Shown: piece after piece, positions 17,135 through 24,638 of the stretch
Position numbering within the stretch: the first letter of the stretch is position 1
How the letters are laid out: every line of letters begins with the position of its first letter
DNA from: Lachnospiraceae bacterium
GTDB lineage: Bacteria; Bacillota; Clostridia; Lachnospirales; Lachnospiraceae
Direction: 5' to 3'
Length of the DNA: 37,175 nt
Assembly (NCBI GenBank): GCA_017514845.1
Contig: JAFWIM010000180.1
Span: 1-37,175, forward strand
The notes under the pieces: model-generated
What the model was told of the DNA's origin: nothing
The model's database searches: none
The model's input: only the letters and a program-made list of their open reading frames with translations
Translations under genes and position numbers: made by a program

Positions 17135-17313
17135 TCAATCTTCAACACAGGATTCTCGTGACTTCAGTCATGAGAGGAATGTGCAAAACAAATTCGTCTT
17201 CAACATGGGTTTAAAGCCTTGTGTTGAAGATTGAGCCTCCGGCGGATCGCAGAGCTGCGCGAAGGAAGACGCACAGAGTGCGTCGCGCAGCTCGCGCGCG
17301 ATCAGAGATCGCG
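17135..17313. repeat. Structured intergenic element with an inverted family-2 copy
   Basis: A perfect 15-bp stem joins 17135-17149 to 17220-17234. Inside it, 17136-17185 is a family-2 repeat in the opposite orientation to the other copies, with its own 9-bp hairpin (TCTCGTGAC / GTCATGAGA). Beyond it, 17252-17261 pairs with 17284-17293 (GAGCTGCGCG/CGCGCAGCTC) around an inner GACGCAC/GTGCGTC, and a third hairpin follows (17297-17313). There is no T-tract, so it is not a simple terminator. It separates the NlpC/P60 gene from the HTH regulator. Confidence 0.75.
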
Positions 17314-17360
17314 ATTTACCTCTCGTTGACGTTGATGACACTGTGATAGCTTTGGTATTC

Positions 17361-18965
17361 CTATGCTGCCGGAAACTCGTTTCGGAATCTGGACTCGATA
17401 TTAATATTCTGATCCCAGTCCTTTCCGATCTCATCCATTGCCCGAGTCGCTTCCGACACTTTAAAATTCTCCTCTTCGTACACAGGATCCTCTATTATCC
17501 TGCAAGCCCAACACACTTTCTCCAGATTTAGTCTGGAAACAATAATACCGGTTGTCGATGAAGACGCATGTACGACCAACGGATGACCGTCCTCATCCTT
17601 CCCCGCAATCATCATGACATGATATATCTGACCGTCTCTGGAATAAAATACAAGATCACCGGGTAGAGCGTCCTGTACAGGGATTTTCATACCGACTTCG
17701 GCCTGTTCGTAAGAATATCTCGGCAGGTCGATTCCGAACGCCCTGTAAATCTGCATTGTAAACCCTGAGCAGTCACAGCCGGATGTGAGAGATTCACCTC
17801 CCCAGACATACGGATTTCCAACAAACTGCTCCGCGTACTTAACCATTCCCGACCTGCTCACAACATCACCGGCAGACTCAATGTGCTTCAACAGTTCCGC
17901 CTGCGTAGTAAAAAGTGAATATCTAAAAGACTTTGTGTATGTCACTTTCGATACTTTGATGACACATGCCGCTGACTCCTCTGTTACTTCGACGCCCTCC
18001 GGCGCGTCTTTTAAATACTCCGACCAGCAAAAACCTCGTATAATTTTTCCCTCAGAGTCTACAGCTTCAATGAATCTCCATTCCTTATCCTCATCCGCGA
18101 TACTGTATACCACGGCTCCCTTCCTGAGGTGTCCAATGACTTCACTCAGCACGCTCGTGTCATCATAGATATTCAGGTATCCGTCCTCACCGTCAATCCC
18201 GAAGTTTCCGAAACTGTCGCCTGCATCTATGATCAGAAGTTTCTCACCGATCGCCTTGAATCCCGTAGCCGTAAACGAGAATGGATTGCTTACGACAATC
18301 GGATTGGTATACACATACGATGTGTCATATGTGGCAGGGGCGGGAGCGGACTCATTTGTCACAGCCGGTGTAGGTACCGCCGACTCTTCAGGAGACACTT
18401 TAGTCTTATCCTTTGTGGCAGTATCCTTTTTTCCCTGCTTTTTAATTGTTTTTTCTTTCGTCTTCTTGCTGTCTTTTTTCGGATTTTTACGGCTGTCTGA
18501 AGGTACTGTAGTGCTGCCTTCAGTGCCGCTCACACCGCTGTCCGTTGGAACGCTGTCGTCCGAAGTCAGGTCGTGCATATCGCCGGATTCATCCGATGCT
18601 GAATCACTTTGCTGTGATCCGTCTTCTGATTCTGTCGGTATCGAATCATTCTGCGAATAGCTGTCCTCTGATTCTGTCGAAACCTGTTCTGATTCTGCGG
18701 GCGTCTGTTCCGTTTCTGCCGGAACCGATGGCTCATCCTGATTTACAGGATCATCCGAAACGGAAGACTCCTCCGGAGTGGTCGTTTCGCACTCATTTGA
18801 TGCCCCCTCGTCCTCTGACGTATCGGTTTCATACGTATAAGAAACTGAGCTTTCAGATGACGCTGCATATACGCTGCTGCTAAGAGACGATGCCACAAGT
18901 GCGGCTGTGCACAGGCTGATGGCAAACCGTCTGCCTTTCCCGACCAATAATACCCGATGAAACAT
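17361..18965 (-). CDS. Secreted SH3b-NlpC/P60 peptidoglycan endopeptidase
   Basis: 534 aa. A signal peptide (about 1-35, ending VYAAS) is followed by an acidic Ser/Thr/Glu spacer (36-155), a Lys-rich stretch (about 157-190), an SH3-like domain (about 240-320) and an NlpC/P60 domain (about 370-490) with Cys399, His449 and His466. This family cuts stem-peptide bonds in peptidoglycan. The NlpC/P60 part is strikingly similar to that of the gene at 1518-4271 (NPYVWGGESL, SYEQAE, ALPGDLVFY, HASSSTTGII), so the two are paralogues, but this one lacks the extra hydrolase domains. GAGGGGG lies a few nt before the ATG. The promoter region shares a direct-repeat motif with the small gene at 19462-19741, suggesting common control. 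Confidence 0.9.
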   Translation of the reverse strand: MFHRVLLVGKGRRFAISLCTAALVASSLSSSVYAASSESSVSYTYETDTSEDEGASNECETTTPEESSVSDDPVNQDEPSVPAETEQTPAESEQVSTESEDSYSQNDSIPTESEDGSQQSDSASDESGDMHDLTSDDSVPTDSGVSGTEGSTTVPSDSRKNPKKDSKKTKEKTIKKQGKKDTATKDKTKVSPEESAVPTPAVTNESAPAPATYDTSYVYTNPIVVSNPFSFTATGFKAIGEKLLIIDAGDSFGNFGIDGEDGYLNIYDDTSVLSEVIGHLRKGAVVYSIADEDKEWRFIEAVDSEGKIIRGFCWSEYLKDAPEGVEVTEESAACVIKVSKVTYTKSFRYSLFTTQAELLKHIESAGDVVSRSGMVKYAEQFVGNPYVWGGESLTSGCDCSGFTMQIYRAFGIDLPRYSYEQAEVGMKIPVQDALPGDLVFYSRDGQIYHVMMIAGKDEDGHPLVVHASSSTTGIIVSRLNLEKVCWACRIIEDPVYEEENFKVSEATRAMDEIGKDWDQNINIESRFRNEFPAA

Positions 18966-19056
18966 GCTACCCCCTCAAATCTGTTTCCACAATTACTCCG
19001 TTTGTGAAAATGATGTAGTCCTGAACAATACTTACGAATAATTTCGCTAACTTAAG

Positions 19057-19112
19057 ATTTTATCATATAACAATTAACCAATTGCATGTTGCAGATTATG
19101 TTGCACAAAAAA
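19057..19112 (-). promoter_or_regulatory. Direct-repeat control element upstream of the NlpC/P60 gene
   Basis: On the minus strand GCAACA occurs twice with 12-bp period (19099-19104 and 19087-19092), followed by TGCAATT and, about 20 bp on, a -10-like ATGATAAAAT (19057-19066). The same arrangement occurs at 19816-19873. No good -35 hexamer is present, which fits activator binding at the repeats. Confidence 0.6.
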
Positions 19113-19357
19113 AGTCAAGAAAAGAGCATCATCCTAAGAAAAGTTTGACAATATGTATGGTTATGAAAGTCCGTTGAAAGACAACTGTGATACTTATTAT
19201 CCACATTTGTAAGGATAGTGAAACATTTCTGATGTAATTTTGCCGTATATTCTGCTGTATACTATTCAAGAACGCCTTGGCGTTCATGCCGCGACGCGCG
19301 TGGCGCTTTGGGCGCGTATCCGGACTTGCGTCACGAGTATTATGCGATAAAGAATAA
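19113..19357. other. Intergenic stretch with short hairpins
   Basis: About 245 bp without a convincing gene. It holds a short hairpin (AACGCC-TT-GGCGTT, near 19270-19284) followed by GC-rich sequence, and a family-2-like fragment (CTTGCGTCACGAG, near 19324-19336). No promoter or RNA gene is recognised. Confidence 0.4.
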
Positions 19358-19359
19358 AA

Positions 19360-19420
19360 AGATTCTTAGAATTGCTGCCGCCGGCCTCACCGGTTAACGG
19401 CAGTGTAATTCTAAGAATCT
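19360..19420 (-). terminator. Terminator of the frameshifted small gene
   Basis: A 14-bp perfect stem (AGATTCTTAGAATT, 19360-19373, with 19407-19420), extended by CTGCCG/CGGCAG and an inner CCGG/CCGG, is followed on the minus strand by TTTTTATT. Confidence 0.8.
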
Positions 19421-19461
19421 GTATCGCTGTCAGCTGTGAAATTCATTTTCAGTCCGCAATT

Positions 19462-19741
19462 TTATTCAATGGTATAATAGACATTGCAGTAGCTTCCTTC
19501 CCTGGGTGTACTCTCTTTAGTTTCCAAAAAGCATATCTGTATCATTCCGCTTTTATACTTGTCACTGTAGCAACCGACATCAAAAGAAATACTGTCATTT
19601 TCCCAGTCATAATCAAAGAAATATGACAATCCGGCTTGATTGGCAACATCTATATAACCTTCATCATGTCCGTTTGGTGCCAACATGGTTCAGCCCGTCA
19701 AGTTTCCATCCGGAAAGATATTGTTCAATGTTGTTCATCAT
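19462..19741 (-). pseudogene. Small frameshifted gene of unknown function
   Basis: The 5' part starts at ATG 19739-19741 with GAGG 7 nt upstream and reads MMNNIEQYLSGWKLDGLN. It then runs into a stop (TGA) after about 25 codons. The continuing homology-like frame (LAPNGHDEGYIDVANQAG...) is in another frame and ends at 19462; it has an in-frame stop immediately upstream and no ribosome binding site of its own. One frameshift near 19683-19690 would restore a protein of about 93-98 aa. A good promoter region and terminator flank it, so the break is recent, programmed, or a sequencing error. I do not recognise the family. Confidence 0.6.
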
Positions 19742-19815
19742 ATTTGACCCTCTGCATAGTAGTCACAATTCATTCTGATAGTTCTTTAGATTCAAAACGT
19801 ACATATCAGTCTTTA

Positions 19816-19873
19816 ATTTTATCATGATTGGCAATTTCAAATTGCATGTTGCGTCTTTTGTTGCGCAAAAAAA
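19816..19873 (-). promoter_or_regulatory. Direct-repeat control element upstream of the frameshifted gene
   Basis: GCAACA repeats at 19859-19864 and 19847-19852 (minus strand, 12-bp period) are followed by TGCAATT and a -10-like ATGATAAAAT (19816-19825), matching the element at 19057-19112 in order, spacing and distance to the start codon (about 75-90 nt). Confidence 0.6.
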
Positions 19874-19893
19874 GGCTGTCAGATGTGACAGCC
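19867..19893 (-). terminator. Terminator of ahcY
   Basis: A perfect 8-bp stem (GGCTGTCA, 19874-19881, with 19886-19893) and a 4-nt loop are followed by seven Ts on the minus strand. Confidence 0.8.
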
Positions 19894-19921
19894 TCCGCTT
19901 TAAATCGATTTTTTAAGTTTG

Positions 19922-19973
19922 TTCTGCATATTCCTCATAGACTTACGTCACGAGAATCCTGTGTTGAAGATTG
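19922..19973 (-). repeat. Family-2 repeat downstream of ahcY
   Basis: About 52 bp matching the family-2 core (CATAGACTTACGTCACGAGAA), with the variant right end CCTGTGTTGAAGATTG shared with the inverted copy at 17136-17185. Here the repeat is about 24 bp from the stop codon, not fused to it. Confidence 0.75.
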
Positions 19974-19996
19974 CAGTCTTATCACCGCAGTATTCC

Positions 19997-21244
19997 TCAC
20001 TCAGACTGCCATCCTGCCAGATAAGCCTCCTGCTCCGGCGTCAGCACGTCGATGGAAAGACCCATGGCGGCAAGCTTAGCCCAGCCAATCTCCTCATCGA
20101 TGGAATCCGGAATCGCATAGACTTTCCTTACCAGCTCGCCTTTGTGTTCGGCCAGCCACTTGAGACTCAGAGCCTGCACCGAGAAGGACATGTCCATGAT
20201 CTCCGCCGGATGGCCCATGCCACAGGCCAGGTTGACAAGGCGGCCCTCGCCTAGCACGTTCAGGGTCCTGCCGTCAGCAAGGGTATAACCCATAATGTTC
20301 TGTCTGCGCTCTTCGGCTTTTACTGCATTTGCACGGAGATACGCGACATCGACCTCGCAGTCAAAGTGACCTGCGTTGCAGAGGATTGCCTGGTCTTTCA
20401 TGACGGCAAAGTGCTTCTCAGTGATGACATCCTTGCAGCCGGTCACGGTGATGAAAATGTCACCGTATTTTGCTGCCTCGTCCATCGGCATGATGCGCAG
20501 ACCGTCCATGGTCGCGTCAAGTGCCTTGAACGGGTCGATTTCTGTGACAATGACGTCAGCTCCCATTCCCTTTGCGCGCAGCGCAGTCCCCTTGCCGCAC
20601 CAGCCGTAACCGGCGACGACCACAGTCTTGCCGGCCACGATCAGGTTGGTCGTATCCATAATAGCAGTCAGGGCTGACTGACCGGTGCCGTACTTGTTAT
20701 CATAATAGTGCTTAGCTTTGGCGTCGTTGACAGCCATCATCGGGCAGGGCAGGATACCCTCGCGCTCGCGGGCTTTTAAACGGAGGATGCCAGTCGTGGT
20801 CTCCTCGCATCCGCCGATCAGGCAGTCGGCGTACTCGCGGCATTTGCCGCCGAGCAGATTGACCAGATCGCCGCCGTCATCGACCACCAGATGCGGATGG
20901 CAGGACAGCGTCTCTACAAGGAGCGCCTCATATTCTTCCGCGTCAACACCGTACTTGCCGAATGTGTTCACGCCCATCTCGGCGACCGCCGCCGCGACAT
21001 CATCCTGCGTGGTCAGCGGGTTGCTGCCGGTAAGGTACACATCCGCGCCGCCCTTCTTGAGGACCAGGCCCAGATTGGCGGTCTTAGCCTCCAGATGAAC
21101 GGAAACAGCTATGCGCATGCCCTTAAAAGGCTGCTCCTTCTCGAACTGCTCCTCAATCTTGGACAATGCCGGCATGAACGATCTTACCCATTCAATTTTC
21201 TTTCTTCCTGACGGTGCAAGGGATGCATCTTTAATATTGCTCAT
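19997..21244 (-). CDS. ahcY: Adenosylhomocysteinase
   Basis: 415 aa. Splits S-adenosylhomocysteine into adenosine and homocysteine using bound NAD, relieving product inhibition of methyltransferases. Family features: VDDGGDLVNLL, GCEETTTGILRL, CPMMAVNDAKAKHYYDNKYGTGQS, the Rossmann glycine motif VVVAGYGWCGKG and GHFDCEVDV. The length fits the shorter bacterial/archaeal form without the insert seen in longer orthologues. An AAAGG site precedes the ATG at 21242-21244. It follows the deaminase gene after about 150 bp in the same direction, so it probably shares its transcript. Having both SAH hydrolase and an SAH/MTA deaminase gives two routes for SAH removal. Confidence 0.96.
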   Translation of the reverse strand: MSNIKDASLAPSGRKKIEWVRSFMPALSKIEEQFEKEQPFKGMRIAVSVHLEAKTANLGLVLKKGGADVYLTGSNPLTTQDDVAAAVAEMGVNTFGKYGVDAEEYEALLVETLSCHPHLVVDDGGDLVNLLGGKCREYADCLIGGCEETTTGILRLKAREREGILPCPMMAVNDAKAKHYYDNKYGTGQSALTAIMDTTNLIVAGKTVVVAGYGWCGKGTALRAKGMGADVIVTEIDPFKALDATMDGLRIMPMDEAAKYGDIFITVTGCKDVITEKHFAVMKDQAILCNAGHFDCEVDVAYLRANAVKAEERRQNIMGYTLADGRTLNVLGEGRLVNLACGMGHPAEIMDMSFSVQALSLKWLAEHKGELVRKVYAIPDSIDEEIGWAKLAAMGLSIDVLTPEQEAYLAGWQSE

Positions 21245-21270
21245 TTCTTTACCTTTCCTATATAAATCCT

Positions 21271-21365
21271 ATTTCAAGTCTCGCTTCGTGTTTCTTTCTA
21301 AAACAGGTCATCCGATATCCGCCATTTCACATCTCGTTCGTGATTCTTTCGCAGGAACCGGTCAT
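21271..21365 (-). repeat. Imperfect tandem repeat between mtaD and ahcY
   Basis: Two units of about 40 bp (21271-21310 and 21324-21365, period about 53 bp) both start ATTTCA, contain TCTCG-TTCGTG-TTCTTTC and end GGTCAT. They lie in the ahcY leader. They do not match a SAM or SAH riboswitch that I can recognise. Confidence 0.55.
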
Positions 21366-21391
21366 AATCAACCTGCAGCTTAGAGGTCACG

Positions 21392-22666
21392 TCACAGATA
21401 TGCATCTACCATCTTCTGCACTTCATATCTGACCCGCTCAGCATCGATCGACACATATTCCCTGTTCTTCATGGCGAATTTTCCGCCGATCATGACGGAC
21501 TTCACTTCGGATCCGTTCGCCGAATAGCACAGGGATGACATGATATTGTTGGCCGGGAACATGGACGGCTCCGTAAGATCGACGAACACCAGATCCGCTT
21601 TAGCCCCGTCGCTGATCTCTCCGAGCTCTCCGCTCCTTCTAAGGGCACGGGCTGCGTTGACCGTAGCCATGCGGACCACCTCATCGGCCGGAGCTGCCGT
21701 CGAACTTCTCTGTACGCCCTTGTGGATCAGGGATACAAGCCCCATCTCCCGGAACATATTGAGCGTATTGTTGCTGCAGGTCCCGTCGGTGCCGATGGCT
21801 ACGTTGATGCCTGCATTTGCAAAATCACAGACAGGAGCGAATCCGTTGCCGAGCTTCGCGTTCGATGCCGGATTCGTGACGACCGTCGAACCGCTGCGGG
21901 CGATAATGTCTATATCGTCATCCTGCATCTGAACACAGTGGGCGAGGATCGTGTGGTCGCTCAGGAACCCGAGATCATTAAGGTAAGCGACCGGTGTCTT
22001 TCCGTGCTGCTTCCTGCAATTATCCACCTCATTCATGCCCTCGGACAAATGCGTCTGGCGCAGCATCCCGCGCTTCTCCGACTCCTCGACGACCTGCGTG
22101 AGAAGCTTCGTCCCGCAGCTGTAGATTGCGTGGGGCGAGAGAATGAACTTCAGCAGGTCACCCTCATACTTTTCCTTCTCCTCGATCGCCTGCGAGAAGC
22201 GGCTCCATCCGTCCGAATACAGGTCCTCCCCGACCAGTCCTCTTCCGATATAGCCGCGGACACCCGCCTCACTCGCTGCCCTGCAGGACTGCTCGTGGAA
22301 CATATGCATATCGACAAAGCAGGTCGTACCCGTGCGCAGCATCTCCATCATGGCCAGAAGGTTGGTCCAGTAAGCGCCCTCCTTCGGCAGTGTGTCCTCG
22401 ACAGGCATGACTCTCTTAAAGAGCCACTCGTCAAAGTCGACATCGTCGGCGTAGTTGCGCATGATCGTCATGTAGGCGTGCGTGTGCATGTTGATGAGGC
22501 CGGGCATGACAAGGCAGCTGCCTGCGTCAATGACTTCAAAGTTATCTTTCGTTTCATCCGCGGTGAACCGGATCGTGTCACCAACTACGTAAATATCTCT
22601 CTTTTCAATGGCCAGGACACCGTTTGTATATGTCATGACCTGTCCGCCGGTAATCTTATAATTCAT
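21392..22666 (-). CDS. mtaD: 5-methylthioadenosine/S-adenosylhomocysteine deaminase family amidohydrolase
   Basis: 424 aa, the usual length. A metal-dependent amidohydrolase with the NMHTHA signature (His61, His63), HLSEGMNEV and ILAHCVQM metal-ligand segments, and GTDGTCSNNTLNMFREM. Members deaminate SAH, MTA or adenosine to the inosyl form; ahcY directly downstream supports a substrate in the SAH/adenosine pool. The related chlorohydrolase/guanine-deaminase branch cannot be excluded from sequence alone. GGAAAGG precedes the ATG at 22664-22666. Confidence 0.88.
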   Translation of the reverse strand: MNYKITGGQVMTYTNGVLAIEKRDIYVVGDTIRFTADETKDNFEVIDAGSCLVMPGLINMHTHAYMTIMRNYADDVDFDEWLFKRVMPVEDTLPKEGAYWTNLLAMMEMLRTGTTCFVDMHMFHEQSCRAASEAGVRGYIGRGLVGEDLYSDGWSRFSQAIEEKEKYEGDLLKFILSPHAIYSCGTKLLTQVVEESEKRGMLRQTHLSEGMNEVDNCRKQHGKTPVAYLNDLGFLSDHTILAHCVQMQDDDIDIIARSGSTVVTNPASNAKLGNGFAPVCDFANAGINVAIGTDGTCSNNTLNMFREMGLVSLIHKGVQRSSTAAPADEVVRMATVNAARALRRSGELGEISDGAKADLVFVDLTEPSMFPANNIMSSLCYSANGSEVKSVMIGGKFAMKNREYVSIDAERVRYEVQKMVDAYL

Positions 22667-22740
22667 AAAAACCTTTCCGCATTTTGCCGCGTTTTTCAGT
22701 CAGCATCATCTTTCATTCAGGAATCTCCCACTGAGACAAA

Positions 22741-22769
22741 ACTGTACCACAAGAACTGAATTGAGACAA
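22741..22769 (-). promoter_or_regulatory. Candidate promoter of mtaD-ahcY
   Basis: The minus strand shows TTGTCT (22764-22769), a 17-bp spacer and TACAGT (22741-22746), about 75 nt upstream of the mtaD start and just after the preceding terminator. Confidence 0.5.
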
Positions 22770-22782
22770 GGTCTCTTCGGCT

Positions 22783-22810
22783 AAAAAAGCTGTCGTGCCA
22801 TGCACGACAG
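22783..22810 (-). terminator. Terminator at the end of the zinc-ribbon/kinase cluster
   Basis: A perfect 8-bp stem (CTGTCGTG, 22790-22797, with 22803-22810) and a 5-nt loop are followed by six Ts on the minus strand. A second copy of GGCTGTCGTG (23148-23158, minus strand) lies just after the M48 gene stop and could pair with the terminator's 3' arm instead, giving an alternative fold. Confidence 0.85.
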
Positions 22811-23149
22811 GTAACAATTCAGACAGGCTGTTATTATAGTTCGTTAACGGCGCAAAGCATCCATCTTCGTGAGAAAAGCGTTGCTGGTCCGACCGAGAAC
22901 GCAAGTAGAGTCGGCAAGCCGTTTCTACTTGCTTCCGGCGTCACCGCCTTCATCTCGCGTTTCACGCTCGATGCCGGGCGGGCGCCAAAGTGCCTTCATT
23001 TCGTGCAAGCACGAATCAGGCACCTTGGCTTGTCGCCTACGCAAAAGGCTTTAGCTTTTTTGGCTCGCAGGGTAGTGACCAGCGCTTTTCGATGAAGATG
23101 ATGTTTGCGCTTTATCTCAGATCCTGAACAGCCTGTCTGAACTGTTACC
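22810..23149 (-). repeat. Family-1 nested inverted repeat, copy 3 (long form)
   Basis: Terminal arms of 23 bp (22810-22832 and 23127-23149) match at 22 positions. The second stem (22849-22869 with 23090-23110) and third stem (22872-22889 with 23077-23090) correspond to those of copy 1, with compensatory base changes. The apex is replaced by a roughly 190-bp insert holding further hairpins: 22901-22909 with 22924-22932, 22985-22994 with 23019-23028 around an inner TTCGTGC/GCACGAA, and an AAAGCT/AGCCTTT hairpin near 23042-23062. It fills almost the whole 498-bp gap between the M48 gene and mtaD, immediately before the terminator. Confidence 0.85.
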
Positions 23150-23164
23150 ACGACAGCCTTACAT

Positions 23165-24538
23165 TTATCTCACCACCGGCACCGAATTGGCCTCCAGCTG
23201 CTGCAAAGCAGCGATGCGGTCTATCGTAGCCGGGTGGGAACTCTTCAATGTTGCAAAAAGTCCTTTCGTTTTGGCCAGCCTGCCGCCCTCAAGGAATGTC
23301 AGCATTGCCTGCAGTTCACGGCCCTTGCCGCATTTGAACGCGAATTCATCCGCTTTGTACTCCTGACTACGGCTCGACTTGAGGACCAGCAGATTACCTA
23401 TTCCGGTCCAGATCGCCATGAAAAGGTCAATGAAAATCATAGTGAGGAAGCTGGAGAGCGAACCCATGATAATCATGAAAAATCCGTCCTCTCCACCGGT
23501 AAAGATGCCGACAATTTTGCAAATGACATCCCACACCACGATACCGATCCTGAAAAACGTTATGATGGCCGAGAAGATCAGATTCCCTACAGCGATAAGC
23601 AGAATCGAATCCGTGTCGTGGTGAGCAATGTGACCGAACTCATGCTCAAAGGCCGCGAGCAGCATCTCATCGCTCGCGGACAGAATTCCCTTTGAGAAGC
23701 AGATCGTTTTTCTTCCGGTCGCAAATGCGCTCATCCCCGGCTCTTCATTATAGCACAGCTCTACATCATCGGGGATGCTCCTGCCCTCCGACCTGGCAGT
23801 GATAGCTGCCCTCCGCTTTGCCTCGTTAAAAATCGGCATGACTCTCTGAATAACTGCCTGATCTGTCAGCGGATTACAGTGGTTCATGAACCGCAGAAGT
23901 CTCTCGCCGATCCCGGACAGGGCGATAGTGAGAGAAATCATATATATGACAAAGCCCGCCGGTATCGCAATTCTTACATCCGGGTATACAAGGAAGCATA
24001 TCGCGGCTATGAATGCGACATTCATGAGCAAATAGATTATGACGGGAATATTGTGCCCCTTAAACAAGGCACTCAGAAATTCCACTATGTATATGGAAGA
24101 ATTACCGGACGGTGCTGACCTGGCCGGCAATCCCGGGTCCGGCGTCGCCGGGACATTCGGAGACGGAATATTCCGGGCACTTGCCTGCACCGAAACAGGC
24201 GCGCTTCCCTTATCCGGATACTTTACGGCAGTCCGCGTCTTTGTACCGCCGGAAGCAATAACCGCGCCATTACCACGACCGGCGGATTCTCCGCTTCCCA
24301 TGAGAACCTGGCGGCGCTGGTGTTCCACATGAGGCTCGCTCTTTCCGACCGAACCGACCGGTGTGCCGCACTCCATGCAGAATGCCGAGCCGGGGATCAG
24401 CTCCTTTCCGCAGTTCATGCAGAATTTCATCTGCTTTTTCGGCTTGGTTTCCTTCGGTATCTCAAATTTAGTTCCGCACAAGAAACAGAATACATCTGTG
24501 TCATTGCACTTATTACCACATGTCGGACATATCTTCAT
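23165..24538 (-). CDS. Zinc-ribbon membrane protease, M48 (HtpX-like) family
   Basis: 457 aa. Two N-terminal zinc ribbons (Cys4/7/18/21 and Cys40/43/54/57), a Pro/Ser-rich linker (about 60-150), and hydrophobic spans at about 162-185 and 188-208. The M48 catalytic motif is HEFGH (His299, Glu300, His303), followed by further spans (about 315-370) and the third-ligand region YKADEFAFKCG. M48 proteases degrade misfolded or surplus membrane proteins; fusion to zinc ribbons is unusual and matches the other proteins of this cluster. GAGG lies 8 nt before the ATG. It is the last gene of the cluster, ahead of family-1 copy 3 and the terminator. Confidence 0.9.
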   Translation of the reverse strand: MKICPTCGNKCNDTDVFCFLCGTKFEIPKETKPKKQMKFCMNCGKELIPGSAFCMECGTPVGSVGKSEPHVEHQRRQVLMGSGESAGRGNGAVIASGGTKTRTAVKYPDKGSAPVSVQASARNIPSPNVPATPDPGLPARSAPSGNSSIYIVEFLSALFKGHNIPVIIYLLMNVAFIAAICFLVYPDVRIAIPAGFVIYMISLTIALSGIGERLLRFMNHCNPLTDQAVIQRVMPIFNEAKRRAAITARSEGRSIPDDVELCYNEEPGMSAFATGRKTICFSKGILSASDEMLLAAFEHEFGHIAHHDTDSILLIAVGNLIFSAIITFFRIGIVVWDVICKIVGIFTGGEDGFFMIIMGSLSSFLTMIFIDLFMAIWTGIGNLLVLKSSRSQEYKADEFAFKCGKGRELQAMLTFLEGGRLAKTKGLFATLKSSHPATIDRIAALQQLEANSVPVVR

Positions 24539-24638
24539 AGCAATTTCCTCATGTCTTTACTTTCATGTGAACGTTCCAATTGTACGCTGCAAGGCTCAGG
24601 GTTTGTCATCGTCTGTGTATTCCACTGCAAAGCCTCAG

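Noticed and set aside
17168..17434. 88-codon open frame overlapping the NlpC/P60 gene end
   Set aside because: It overlaps a real gene out of frame and continues through the hairpin array; low plausibility as a protein.
21245..21391. SAH or SAM riboswitch before ahcY
   Set aside because: The region is explained better by an imperfect tandem repeat, and no riboswitch core sequence is recognisable.
21722..22759. 345-codon plus-strand open frame opposite mtaD
   Set aside because: It is antisense to a clear amidohydrolase gene and has no family motif.
22713..22904. Open frame through the terminator and family-1 copy 3
   Set aside because: It reads through a strong terminator and the repeat arms, and has no ribosome binding site or family likeness.
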